Position numbers and translations under genes: made by a program. A stretch of DNA of 64,000 nt from Gimesia fumaroli. GTDB taxonomy: Bacteria > Planctomycetota > Planctomycetia > Planctomycetales > Planctomycetaceae. Of the stretch, positions 27,353-36,651 are shown piece after piece. The stretch spans positions 6,489,164 to 6,553,163 of the forward strand of contig NZ_CP037452.1 of the NCBI RefSeq assembly GCF_007754425.1. The letters run 5' to 3'. The notes below the pieces were generated by a model. That model ran no database searches. It was not told where the DNA came from and saw only the letters and a list, made by a program, of their open reading frames with translations. The first letter of the stretch is position 1, and each line of letters opens with the position of its first letter.

Positions 27353-28252
27353 ATGCCCGTACATCTGCCCGCCCAGAACCGACGTCAGTTCCTGTTCACT
27401 TTAGGCGCAGGATTCATCACTTATAGCACCAGCGCCTTTGCCAGTGAAACCCAGTCGGAAGATCTGGTCTATCTGTTAAACGACACGCACATTGGTGAAA
27501 AGCATCCGACGAACTCTCCGGTCCCCAGTCATTTACGGCAGGCAGTCAGCGAACTGGTGAACCTCGAACAGAAGCCAGCCTGCGTATTGATTAACGGCGA
27601 TCTGGCATTAAAAGATGGACAGCCCGGCGACTACCGTCACTTCGCGAAACTGATCCGCCCATTACGTGAAGCGAAAATCGACACGCATCTGACGCTGGGG
27701 AATCATGACGAACGCGACGTCTTTTACGGTGTGATGGAGGAAGAAAAACCAGCCACGCCGCCGGTCAAATCGAAACATATCTCCGTGGTCCAGACCAAAC
27801 ACGCGAATTTCTTCCTGCTCGATTCGCTGCACAAAACGATGGTCACACAGGGAACGCTGGGCAAAGAACAGCGCGCCTGGCTGACCAATGCCCTCGATGC
27901 ACACGCTGATAAGCCCGCGATCATTGTCACGCATCACAATCCACGTCTTGGTGGCGATCCGAATCATTTCCCCGGTGGCTTAACCGATTCGGTCGAACTG
28001 TGGGAGATCCTGGCACCGCGAAAGCAGGTCAAAGCCTACATTCACGGACATATCCATGATCGGGGCAATGCCCAACACAAAGGCATTCACATTCTCAACA
28101 CTCCGGCAACGTCTTATGTCGCAAACCCCAAACTTTCCACGACCGGCTGGACCGTCGCGAAACTGAGCCCGAACGGTGTTACACTCACGACGCACACCAC
28201 AGATCCCAAACATAGCTGGAACCAGCAAGCTAAAACGCTGACCTGGCGCTAA
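27353..28252 (+). CDS. Exported calcineurin-like metallophosphoesterase
   Basis: All five motifs of the family are visible in 299 residues: Asp44-x-His46 (LLNDTHIG), Gly-Asp83 (NGDLA), Gly-Asn117-His118-Asp (LGNHDE), His194 (VTHHNP) and GHIH at 232-235. These bind two metal ions and cleave phosphomono- or diesters. The N-terminus carries Asn-Arg-Arg-Gln-Phe followed by a hydrophobic stretch, a probable Tat leader, so it acts outside the membrane. It is convergent with the next gene with only 11 bp between stops. Confidence 0.88.
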   Translation: MPVHLPAQNRRQFLFTLGAGFITYSTSAFASETQSEDLVYLLNDTHIGEKHPTNSPVPSHLRQAVSELVNLEQKPACVLINGDLALKDGQPGDYRHFAKLIRPLREAKIDTHLTLGNHDERDVFYGVMEEEKPATPPVKSKHISVVQTKHANFFLLDSLHKTMVTQGTLGKEQRAWLTNALDAHADKPAIIVTHHNPRLGGDPNHFPGGLTDSVELWEILAPRKQVKAYIHGHIHDRGNAQHKGIHILNTPATSYVANPKLSTTGWTVAKLSPNGVTLTTHTTDPKHSWNQQAKTLTWR

Positions 28253-28263
28253 CAACAACAGAG

Positions 28264-29592
28264 TCAGTTCTGCCGCGGAAGTTTTAACTGCACTTGCTTC
28301 TTGCCTCGGACCACCGTCACCTCGGCGGTTTGTCCAGGCGTGAGAGCGTTCACCCCGTAAGCCAGCAAATCCGTCTCACGGGCCAGATCAGTTTTTCCAT
28401 TGAACCCAATAATGATATCGCCGACTTTAAAACCAGAACGTCGGGCGGTCGCATGCAAACCATATTTACCCAGCCCACGAATATGCAGCGCCATCGGTGC
28501 ATCTGCGGCTAAACCTGCCTGCTGACGTTGTTCGGCGGTCGTCGGTTCCAGGACAGCACCGCCGAGCACCATCCGCCGTAAAGGCCAACTACTCACTCGC
28601 CAGGACAAATCATCGCTCCGCTTCCAACCTTTTGGCAGCGCGATGGTCAGCTCCAGCTGTTTTCCATCCCGCTTGACGTTTGCTTTCAGTTGATCCTGCT
28701 CCCCCGCGTGATGCAGCACCCACTGCACATCGGCAATCGAGAGCAGAGGCTGACCCGACAAAGACAGGATTTCATCGCCGGGTTGAAAACCAGCCTGGGC
28801 AGCGATTGAGTTTTCCTGCACTTCTTTCACGGTTGCTTTCTGCGTGGGGTCCAGAATCAGTCCTAGAATTTTGGGATGCGGGTACTGAAACAGAATCCGT
28901 TCCGGCAGCGGTTTTTGTTGGCGTAAATAAAAGTCCCGCTGTGCATCACCCACTTGATGACAGTGAATACAACTTTTGACGATGTCTTTTTTCTCGTTGA
29001 TTCGTGAACGATACTTCCCTGCCAACAGAGGAAATTTCTCGGGAGAAGGCTCCTCGGGCTGCTTACCCTGTTTGTCTTTCAGTGATGCTTTGATGGTGTC
29101 ATAGTTCGCGTGCAGTTTCAAAGCCCCTTGCATCGCCTGCGCCAGCCCTTCGATCGAAACATCTTCCGACCAGAGCGTATGGTGCGAGCGCGTACCAAAC
29201 CGCCCGTAAATCGTGCGGTCTGCATTCAGCAGGAACACGGCGAACGATTGATCGTAATCATACTGAAACAGCGACAGGTCCAGACCGTTGGTTGAGATCA
29301 GCCGCACACGCACAAACTGGTCCATCAGCGGCTTCAACTGCGGATCCTTCTCCATCAGTTCTTCGTCCAACTTCACGCACTCTTCGCAGGGAATGCAGCG
29401 CAACACGACCAGCATGGGCTGTTTTGTTTTCTCTGCCTGCGCGAAGCCTTGCTGCAGATCGTTGTAGATCCAATAACCGCCCGCTTCGACTTTCTCGCGA
29501 TCCTGGCGCACTTTTTCTTCGCGCGTTTGTGCTAAGGAAATGGAAGTCGTCGTCAACAATAATAACATACAGACACAAACGTTCTTCAGCAT
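28264..29592 (-). CDS. Exported thioredoxin-fold/heme-motif/double-PDZ protein
   Basis: ATG 29592 gives 442 residues with a signal peptide (MLKNVCVCMLLLLTTTSISLAQ). A thioredoxin-like segment follows (AQAEKTKQPMLVVLRCIPCEEC, in two parts), with Cys66, Cys69 and Cys72. CIHCH at 208-212 is a c-type-heme or metal site with the text SCIHCHQVGDAQRDF. Two PDZ domains follow at about 245-325 (VQENSIAAQAGFQPGDEILSL) and 365-440 (HATARRSGFKVGDIIIGF). The combination suggests a periplasmic redox or sensing protein that docks to partners through PDZ domains. No protease triad is present. Its nearest upstream neighbour on the minus strand is the PhoD gene. Confidence 0.75.
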   Translation of the reverse strand: MLKNVCVCMLLLLTTTSISLAQTREEKVRQDREKVEAGGYWIYNDLQQGFAQAEKTKQPMLVVLRCIPCEECVKLDEELMEKDPQLKPLMDQFVRVRLISTNGLDLSLFQYDYDQSFAVFLLNADRTIYGRFGTRSHHTLWSEDVSIEGLAQAMQGALKLHANYDTIKASLKDKQGKQPEEPSPEKFPLLAGKYRSRINEKKDIVKSCIHCHQVGDAQRDFYLRQQKPLPERILFQYPHPKILGLILDPTQKATVKEVQENSIAAQAGFQPGDEILSLSGQPLLSIADVQWVLHHAGEQDQLKANVKRDGKQLELTIALPKGWKRSDDLSWRVSSWPLRRMVLGGAVLEPTTAEQRQQAGLAADAPMALHIRGLGKYGLHATARRSGFKVGDIIIGFNGKTDLARETDLLAYGVNALTPGQTAEVTVVRGKKQVQLKLPRQN

Positions 29593-29653
29593 CGCTCCAT
29601 CTCCTGTCACCGGCGGGTTAGTGGGAATCAGACACGTCTACCTGCAGCATCGT

Positions 29654-31972
29654 TTACTGTAGCTGGTTCGCACCACCATTCTCTTTCTGGTGCAGAGTCA
29701 CTGGCCAACCCGGAAACTCGTTCACAGGTTTTCCATCAGTGGCATCAATCAGAAAACGGTAAGAGTGAATCGTATAGGTTTTCTGTTCCGGATCGATCAG
29801 CACCAGACCAAAGCCACTCCCCTTCTGATGGGCCAGATCATAACGGTTCTTTTCCGTGCCCGGCTCCGGATTTCCCACCGCATAGACATAGACCTTGTTG
29901 CCAAAGCCATCCAGATATTCTCCGGTATTCGGCAATCGATGTTGCGGCCGATTCTCATGAGGCATGCCCACTTCATCGGGTCGCCACCAGCGGGGGTAAC
30001 CGGCTGAAATCGCCGGCGTACAGAAGGACCAGCTGCCGTCACGCTGTTCGTCGGCTCCATATTGTGAGAGTGAGGTCAGATGCTGATCCCCGTTCACGTG
30101 CAAAGGCATCCCCTTGCGCAAAATCCGCACCGTCCGATTGCGGGCCGTCTGCGGCCAACCGCCGGAGTCGAGATCCGCCTTGAGATATCCATTATAACCA
30201 CCATGATGTGTGGCGACCCCGGAAAAGACCGTCTGGCTGAATAAGACCTTGAGCGCGTGTCCCCGCCAGTCATCACACCAGTGTTCCAGGAATTTTTCCT
30301 GCCGCTCGCCCAGTAATTCCAACCCCGGCTTGTCCAGTTTGGATGTATCGAAGTTGGGATCTGTCACATGGTCAGCACGGCCGCTGCCGGTATCAACGTG
30401 TTCGGGACCGCTTTTGAACTGCCGATCTCCCAGAATGGCAAAGCTGACGTCGCCATAGACCATATCGCCGTAGTAGACACTGATGCCCTGCTTGCAGGGA
30501 GTCGGGTCATAATAATCGGGATGATGGGCGGCACACGTCTTATGCACGACATTCACCATCCGCGCCGGTTCCCGGTATCCGCCGTTTGAAGAGGTGGTCC
30601 CTTCTTTCATCTTCATGCCACCCTCTCCCCAGATATTCCCCTGGAACACATCGTGATCATCGGGAATGCAAACCGTGGGACGATCTCGCATCGCTTCTCC
30701 AAACGCCCAGCCGTGCATGTAAAATTTACGGAGGTAGTTCAATATCGCAGGTTCAGCGGGATCTCGAATCAAACCGAAGCCGCCATGATCTTCGTACAAT
30801 TGATCGCCCGAGAAATACAACAGGTCAGGATCTACTTTGAGCAGATTGTTCGCCACCGGTTCGTAAGGGAAACCGTAATCTTTCTGGCAGGTCAGCGCGC
30901 CCAGCTTCAGAGGACGCCCTGAGGGATTCGAGCGAATGATGCCTGTTCTCTCATTCGTCGTTTCGGTCCCGTCGGTATGCTTTTCTTTATAGACCAGCTT
31001 GAACGGGGTCGCTTTTTTTTCGTTCCAGTTCGGAATCCGAAACGTCGCCGTCCAGGCATCCGTATCGAGGGCCGCAGTGCCCAGTGATTTCCAGGTATCT
31101 CCCTGCTTACTCAGCAGTTCAACGTCTTTATTGTCTTTCTCGCCTAACGGCCCGGTCAGCGCGCTGATTTTCATCACGAAACCTTCATCGCCGCGGGAAT
31201 CGCTGAGGGTATACTGCGACCACAAAATCGGACCAAACTTATGTTCGGGCGAGACCGTGAATGCTTTACCGTCAACAGACCAGTCACTGAAGCGGTACCG
31301 GGCGCCGATTTTACGTTTGAAACGGGCATCGAAATTGCTGACCAGTGCCACATTTCCCAGCACTGCCTGTGGAGGAAATGTCTGTGACAATGTTCCCAGC
31401 GGTTTATCGGACTCTGATTGAGTCACGAGCAACGTCAGAGAATACTTCTCACCCTCTGGCTTACCGGTGACTGTCAGCACACAATCTTTCATGTCCACTG
31501 GCTGTTTGAGCTTCTGTTCTTTATTGCCCAGCACCAGTTTTCCGTTTACGATCCCGGCTTTGATACCGCTTTTCGCAAAACAATTGCTGCGGTATTCGTT
31601 GAGATCACTTTTAACGCCCACACGAAAACCAACGCCGCCATCCTGCTGTTTGACTTCAACCTGTTTGACATGCACCGACATCGTAAAGGGAGCACGCACA
31701 TTGGTGAGTTGATGTGTCAGCAGTTGAATATTGCGACTGCCTGCGGTCGTCTGGCACTCGGCAGCGCCATCGACAATCCGCCAGTCTTCCATCGGATTAG
31801 CCCAGAATTCTTCACCCAGCCAGACTCGGTCATTCGTCTTATTCCAACGCCCCATGACAGAAGAGTCATTCTTCTGTTCTGCGGCTTCCAGAGTGTGCGA
31901 TTTTTTCAAACCGAAGAAAGTCGTACCCAGGGCAAACAGTTTGAGAGCCATCCGGCGGGTCAGTGATTGCAT
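29654..31972 (-). CDS. PhoD-like alkaline phosphatase/phosphodiesterase with N-terminal beta domain
   Basis: ATG 31972 follows AGGAG and gives 772 residues with a Tat-type leader ([17 protein letters not shown]). Residues about 45-230 form a beta-sandwich-like region with no catalytic motif, possibly carbohydrate or surface binding. The C-terminal half has PhoD signatures: [24 protein letters not shown] and [11 protein letters not shown], the metal-binding Asp/His residues of the PhoD metallophosphatase fold. It is about 300 residues longer than typical PhoD because of the extra N-terminal region. It would release phosphate from phosphoesters in the periplasm or outside. The metallophosphoesterase at 27353 lies nearby on the other strand. 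Confidence 0.82.
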   Translation of the reverse strand: MQSLTRRMALKLFALGTTFFGLKKSHTLEAAEQKNDSSVMGRWNKTNDRVWLGEEFWANPMEDWRIVDGAAECQTTAGSRNIQLLTHQLTNVRAPFTMSVHVKQVEVKQQDGGVGFRVGVKSDLNEYRSNCFAKSGIKAGIVNGKLVLGNKEQKLKQPVDMKDCVLTVTGKPEGEKYSLTLLVTQSESDKPLGTLSQTFPPQAVLGNVALVSNFDARFKRKIGARYRFSDWSVDGKAFTVSPEHKFGPILWSQYTLSDSRGDEGFVMKISALTGPLGEKDNKDVELLSKQGDTWKSLGTAALDTDAWTATFRIPNWNEKKATPFKLVYKEKHTDGTETTNERTGIIRSNPSGRPLKLGALTCQKDYGFPYEPVANNLLKVDPDLLYFSGDQLYEDHGGFGLIRDPAEPAILNYLRKFYMHGWAFGEAMRDRPTVCIPDDHDVFQGNIWGEGGMKMKEGTTSSNGGYREPARMVNVVHKTCAAHHPDYYDPTPCKQGISVYYGDMVYGDVSFAILGDRQFKSGPEHVDTGSGRADHVTDPNFDTSKLDKPGLELLGERQEKFLEHWCDDWRGHALKVLFSQTVFSGVATHHGGYNGYLKADLDSGGWPQTARNRTVRILRKGMPLHVNGDQHLTSLSQYGADEQRDGSWSFCTPAISAGYPRWWRPDEVGMPHENRPQHRLPNTGEYLDGFGNKVYVYAVGNPEPGTEKNRYDLAHQKGSGFGLVLIDPEQKTYTIHSYRFLIDATDGKPVNEFPGWPVTLHQKENGGANQLQ

Positions 31973-32133
31973 CAACGCATCTCCTATCGAGCACAAACCG
32001 CCGATCTGAGTGGCGGTAAGAATATGAAATAAATGAGAATGGAAGTCTCATTATTAAGGGCGCAGCGGGCTTTGTCCAGCGTGGTTCAAAGAATGAACCG
32101 CTGTTTAAAGTTGTTTAGAAACCGGGAGTTGGC

Positions 32134-34239
32134 CTATGGGGCTTTCACCGCCAGATCATCCGTCACGCCTGCAGGCTGAGTGATTTTGACTTTCGCAGCG
32201 CCGGCTAATTTGATCAGTTCTGGCAAGTCATACACTTTTAACGCCCCGTGCACCGTATTGATCAGTTGGTTCTGCGTTTCCGGCGTTTTCACCACTGCGT
32301 CCCAGGAGGGAATCATCTGGCTCAGATTGACCTTCGAAAACATAGCTGGCTCGAGTGCCGCCGCATGCAGTGCAGGGATTGCCGTTTCACCAATGGCCGT
32401 CAAGACAACTGGCTCCGGTTTGTTCTTTGATTGCGTTTCTGAAAGAAACCGCGTCGCAACCAGAATATCTTCGGCCCGCAGCTTGACCATCGAATCGCCC
32501 AGCAGATACGCCAGCGCCCATTCATGATAGTTGGGACCGAGCAAACCGTGCGACCAGCCGATCTTCCGATTGTTCTTGCGCGACGTTTCACCAATGCAGC
32601 GTACATCGACGGCCAGGACTACGTCTCCCTGTTTCACCCGTTGCTCGATGGCGGCTCCTGCGCCCGCGTCAACATCTTTACCACCACCGTGCAGGTACAG
32701 GACGAGTTCCCCCGTCCGTTCTTTTGGCTGAAACAACAAAGCCGGTAGAGGCACGCCATGTCCGGGCTTAATGATCAGCTTCGTGATCTGATAATCGGGT
32801 CGTTGAATGCTACCCACTTCTTTAAACTCTGGTCGTAGCAATTCACCGAGTTTTTTGACACCGCTCACTTCACGCACGCGCTCACGCAGCGTTTTCAGCT
32901 CGCCGCTGTTCCACAACTCAGCCCGGTCTTTTGCCAGCTGTTGATTCAGACCGTCATTGATCTCAAACAGCGAACGCTCGCCGGCGTCGAGCAGAATCTG
33001 CCCCGACTGCGAACACTGCAGTTCTTCATCGGTGAAGACCGGCAGATCTCCTTCGAAAATCGGATTTTCTTTATGCATCAGCCAGCGATTCATCCAGCGA
33101 GCCGAACCTTCACGCAATTGAATCGTGAAACCGTGTGGTGCGTCGGCTTCAATGATATCGACCCGCTCGGCATAACCCATGCGTGTATAAAAGCGTTTGG
33201 CTTCGCGGAATAGTTCCCAGGTGCCATCGATTTTGAACGTGCGGTCATGCGTGCCGGCACAGATCAGCGTCGGCTTGGGAGCCCGCATCAACGTGTAGTC
33301 GGCGATATCCATGCCGTAAGCGAGTTGACCGAAAATCACCTGCTCGCCATCTTGAGGCCCGTTGAAATCAACCAGATAACGAAACATGGTGGAATAACAG
33401 ACCGGAGCCGCAGCCTGCACTCGATCATCGAGTGCCATGATGTAGCTGGTCAACGTACCGCCGCCTGAGTTTCCGGTGCAGCCAATCCGTTTCGCGTCAA
33501 TCTCCGGACGACTGATCAGATAATCAATACTCCGCATGCCATCCCAGATTCGATAGCGGGCCGAGTTGCCGCCCAGCGGAATCGAACTGACCGACATCAG
33601 CGTATGTTCTGCCGTACAATAATACTGCACCCGTGGATGAGGTGGACGATAGCGACTGCCGCCTCGGAAAAATTCATTCGGCTGTTCTGAGAGCACCTGA
33701 TAACGTTCCCCCTGTCCAATGGGATCATAACAGAGTGCCGCCATCCCGTTTTTCGCCAGCAGAATACAGGCTCGTTGATACGCTGCAGCCGCTTTCCCAT
33801 CGTGACTGTGTCCACAGGGAACCAGCACTCCCGGATAAGGGGGTTTCGTATTTGGCAGATACAAATTGGCGGTCACATGATGCCCGGGCCAGCTTTCGTA
33901 GATCACATTTTCGACATGAAAGCCGTCCCCTTTCAGTTTGCCAATCACGCGCGGATTCAACGGCGTTCGTTCAGGGAATCCGCCGATCTGAGTCCGGAAG
34001 AATTCCCGCATCCGTTTCTGATAAGCGACACAGTCTTCGGGTGTCTTCAGTTCTTCGTAAACCGACTTCCGTTTCGCAAACGCTTCATGAGCGCGCTGCT
34101 GCAGGGCATGATAGACCAGCCCGGACTCGGCTGCCTCTCCCTCCAACGGGGGCAGCACATTCAAGTCATCCGCCGCTTCCGCAATCAGAGAAACAACAAG
34201 AACAGAAAACAGAACGAGCAGCGACAGCAGTCGATTCAT
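32134..34239 (-). CDS. Exported alpha/beta-hydrolase, acetyl-xylan-esterase/dienelactone-hydrolase type
   Basis: ATG 34239, with GAGG upstream, yields a 701-residue protein with a signal peptide (MNRLLSLLVLFSVLVVSLIAEA). The first half is an alpha/beta hydrolase with nucleophile Ser258 in GNSGGG, Asp332 in GTHDRTF and His369 in DAPHGF, a complete triad. The second half (from about 440) is another hydrolase-like region beginning KLIIKPGHGVPLPALLF, with LYLHGGGKDVD but no obvious Ser nucleophile. This double arrangement is common in large planctomycete esterases. A role in removing ester groups from polysaccharides is likely but not shown. It stands alone in its transcription unit. Confidence 0.8.
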   Translation of the reverse strand: MNRLLSLLVLFSVLVVSLIAEAADDLNVLPPLEGEAAESGLVYHALQQRAHEAFAKRKSVYEELKTPEDCVAYQKRMREFFRTQIGGFPERTPLNPRVIGKLKGDGFHVENVIYESWPGHHVTANLYLPNTKPPYPGVLVPCGHSHDGKAAAAYQRACILLAKNGMAALCYDPIGQGERYQVLSEQPNEFFRGGSRYRPPHPRVQYYCTAEHTLMSVSSIPLGGNSARYRIWDGMRSIDYLISRPEIDAKRIGCTGNSGGGTLTSYIMALDDRVQAAAPVCYSTMFRYLVDFNGPQDGEQVIFGQLAYGMDIADYTLMRAPKPTLICAGTHDRTFKIDGTWELFREAKRFYTRMGYAERVDIIEADAPHGFTIQLREGSARWMNRWLMHKENPIFEGDLPVFTDEELQCSQSGQILLDAGERSLFEINDGLNQQLAKDRAELWNSGELKTLRERVREVSGVKKLGELLRPEFKEVGSIQRPDYQITKLIIKPGHGVPLPALLFQPKERTGELVLYLHGGGKDVDAGAGAAIEQRVKQGDVVLAVDVRCIGETSRKNNRKIGWSHGLLGPNYHEWALAYLLGDSMVKLRAEDILVATRFLSETQSKNKPEPVVLTAIGETAIPALHAAALEPAMFSKVNLSQMIPSWDAVVKTPETQNQLINTVHGALKVYDLPELIKLAGAAKVKITQPAGVTDDLAVKAP

Positions 34240-34385
34240 GGTCATGACCTCAACAGCAGGAATTCGGGAGGGTGTGTAAGTAAAGGTAGGAAACGGAGAC
34301 TCGCGGATAAATAAACAATCCTTATTTATCGTACCCGTAATCCAGCCCAGACTCAATCGATTCCTGAAGATCGAAGGCGAATTCG

Positions 34386-35444
34386 TTATTTTTTCGCAAC
34401 AGCCGCCGTGATCTCATGACTCAGGCAGTGCAGCGTTCCCAGTCCCCAGACCAGATCGACGGCATGAATGCCGATGACGCGGCGGTCGGGATAGAGTTCG
34501 CCGAGGATGCCGAGTGCCTGTGCGTCGTTCGGATCATTAAACGTCGGCACCAGCACGCAGCCATTGGTGACCAGAAAATTGACATAGCTGGCAGGGAGCC
34601 GTAACTCTTCAAAGTCGAGCCGGCCCGGCATGGGCATGGGTACGACATTGAGTTTGCTGCCGTCTTCTAACCGCGCCTGTTTCAGACGGTCAAGATTGTG
34701 TTCCAGGCGACGCTGATTGACGTCTTTTTTGTTCGGCTCCACACAGGCGACCACTGTCGTCGGATTCACAAAACGGCAGATGTCATCCACGTGGCCGTGC
34801 GTGTCGTCCCCTTCGATTCCGTCCCCCAGCCAGATCACATTCGTCACTCCCAGGTATTCCTGGAAAATCGCCGCGTAATCTTCTTTGGTGAAACCGGGAT
34901 TACGGACTTGAACTTTTTGATCGAGCAGACATTCTTCGGTGGTGATCAGAGTTCCGCGTCCGTTGACTTCGATCGCTCCCCCTTCCAGAACAACAGGGCG
35001 TCCCTGATAAACCACTTCCGTTAAAGGTGCCTTTAACGTCTTCGCGACCGCGGACGGAATCTGCCAGTCCAGCCGATGATTGGCATACTTGGCCCAGCCG
35101 TTAAAGCGGAACTGTAGCGCCTCGCGTTTGCCGTCGCTCCGTTGTACCACGATCGGACCTGAATCGCGCATCCAGCTGCGATTCGTGTTTTGAACGATGT
35201 ACCTGACCTGTTTCGTGTCGGCGTGCGCCTGCCGAAGCATCGCGTCAACTTTCTGCTGCTGTTCTTCCGACTTCACAACCAGCAGCACACGTTCGAACTC
35301 CGCGACCTTGCGAATGATTTCGACGAAGGCCCATTTGACGACTTCGTACTTGCCGGGCCAGTCATTGCCGTTATGCGGAAAGCAGAGCAGGGTGGCCTGA
35401 TGCGGCTCCCACTCGGCGGGCAGTCTACGCGTGATCTCGCTCAT
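34386..35444 (-). CDS. aguA: Agmatine deiminase
   Basis: The 352-residue product matches the agmatine deiminase/porphyromonas-type peptidylarginine deiminase family. Matching blocks are AEWEPHQATLLCFP, NRSWMRDSGPI, VLEGGAIEVNG, DDTHGHVDDICRF and the C-terminal catalytic Cys340 in GLGTLHCLSHE. It converts agmatine to N-carbamoylputrescine and ammonia. In the better-known enzymes the Cys motif reads GGGNIHCITQQ; here it is Gly-Leu-Gly-Thr-Leu-His-Cys, a mild variant. The gene starts inside the end of aguB (ATGA overlap at 35441-35444), so both steps of the agmatine route are coupled. Confidence 0.9.
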   Translation of the reverse strand: MSEITRRLPAEWEPHQATLLCFPHNGNDWPGKYEVVKWAFVEIIRKVAEFERVLLVVKSEEQQQKVDAMLRQAHADTKQVRYIVQNTNRSWMRDSGPIVVQRSDGKREALQFRFNGWAKYANHRLDWQIPSAVAKTLKAPLTEVVYQGRPVVLEGGAIEVNGRGTLITTEECLLDQKVQVRNPGFTKEDYAAIFQEYLGVTNVIWLGDGIEGDDTHGHVDDICRFVNPTTVVACVEPNKKDVNQRRLEHNLDRLKQARLEDGSKLNVVPMPMPGRLDFEELRLPASYVNFLVTNGCVLVPTFNDPNDAQALGILGELYPDRRVIGIHAVDLVWGLGTLHCLSHEITAAVAKK

Positions 35445-36337
35445 GGAGACGATTCATCGTGATAGAGTTTGAGAATGTTGCCGTATGCGTCAATTCGGCG
35501 GTCACGGAGGAACGGCCAGTTCTGGCGGACTTCCGCCATCAGATCCAGGTTCACCTCTGCGACCAAAATTTCTTCTTCGTCTGTGGAGGCCTGCGCGAGG
35601 ATTTCCCCCTGTGGACCACAGATGAATGAGGAACCCCAGAATTCCAGCCCCGGCTGCTCCGGTTCCGGCTGTTCAAAACCGACCCGGTTGACGGCCGCGA
35701 CGAACGTGCCATTCGCAATCGCGTGGCTGCGCTGGATCGTCATCCAGGAATCATGCTGCATCGGGCCGTGCTCAGATTTTTCATGCGGATGCCAGCCGAT
35801 GGCCGTCGGATAAACGAGCACGTTCGCGCCGCTGAGTGCCGTAATTCGGGCGCCTTCGGGAAACCACTGATCCCAGCAAATCAACGTGCCAATTTTTCCA
35901 AACTGTGTTTGTACGGCTTTGAAGCCCAGATCGCCGGGCGTGAAATAAAACTTTTCGTAGAAACAGGGATCATCGGGAATATGCATCTTGCGATACAGGC
36001 CCGCTTCGCTGCCATCCGCGTCGATAATATAGGCGCTGTTGTGATACAGGCCTTCGGTTCGCTTTTCAAAGAAGGGCACAATGATGACCACGCCCAACTC
36101 TTTTGCCAGTTCGCTGAACGCGGTAAATGATTTGTCATACAGCGGCTCGGCGAACTCGAAATATTTTGTGGTCTCTTTCTGGCAGAAATAAAAGGAGCTG
36201 TAAAGCTCGGGCAGGCAGATCACCTGTCCCCCCTGCTCGGCGGCGATACGAACCCACGCGAGACACTTTGACAGGTTCTGGTCAGGCAGTCCGTTGAGAG
36301 AAACCTGCACCAGAGCGATTTTGAAGTGGCGAACCAT
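35441..36337 (-). CDS. aguB: N-carbamoylputrescine amidohydrolase (nitrilase family)
   Basis: ATG 36337 gives 298 residues of the carbon-nitrogen hydrolase superfamily. The triad is clear: Glu44 (CLPELY), Lys117 (YRKMHIP) and Cys154 (LICWDQWFPEGAR). The Trp-Asp-Gln-Trp-Phe-Pro-Glu text is typical of AguB. It hydrolyses N-carbamoylputrescine to putrescine, CO2 and ammonia, completing the reaction begun by AguA encoded immediately downstream with a 4-bp overlap. The pair gives an arginine-decarboxylase-dependent route to putrescine; no arginine decarboxylase lies in this window. Confidence 0.92.
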   Translation of the reverse strand: MVRHFKIALVQVSLNGLPDQNLSKCLAWVRIAAEQGGQVICLPELYSSFYFCQKETTKYFEFAEPLYDKSFTAFSELAKELGVVIIVPFFEKRTEGLYHNSAYIIDADGSEAGLYRKMHIPDDPCFYEKFYFTPGDLGFKAVQTQFGKIGTLICWDQWFPEGARITALSGANVLVYPTAIGWHPHEKSEHGPMQHDSWMTIQRSHAIANGTFVAAVNRVGFEQPEPEQPGLEFWGSSFICGPQGEILAQASTDEEEILVAEVNLDLMAEVRQNWPFLRDRRIDAYGNILKLYHDESSP

Positions 36338-36651
36338 AAGATCTTTTTTCCGGGAACATGAAGGAAGCAACCTGTAATCCGACTGACGACGCGATAGAAA
36401 ACCAGATCAATCCAGAGGACCTGATATTTACGATATCTGATTCGGAGTTGCAAGCAGTGCATCAGAAACTTCACCTGTTTCCAGGCAGAAAATCAGGGGC
36501 TTTCCGAAATCCGGTCAGTTTCTCAAGAGTAACATCGACAGACTGACGGCTTTTCTACTATTCTATGGCTGATTTCAGAGACCCCACGGGAAACTGCAAG
36601 GGGTCGACTCATCATCAATCCACGTCATATTCACATCGGGACAACCTAAGC
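36338..36651. promoter_or_regulatory. Divergent intergenic region aguB / malic enzyme
   Basis: About 310 bp between two divergent starts, so promoters for both directions should lie here. I see no clear -35/-10 pair. A 62-codon frame at 36358-36546 has no supporting features. Confidence 0.5.

Noticed and set aside
36358..36546. 62-codon frame between aguB and the malic enzyme gene
   Set aside because: It has no ribosome-binding site or similarity and lies in the divergent promoter region.
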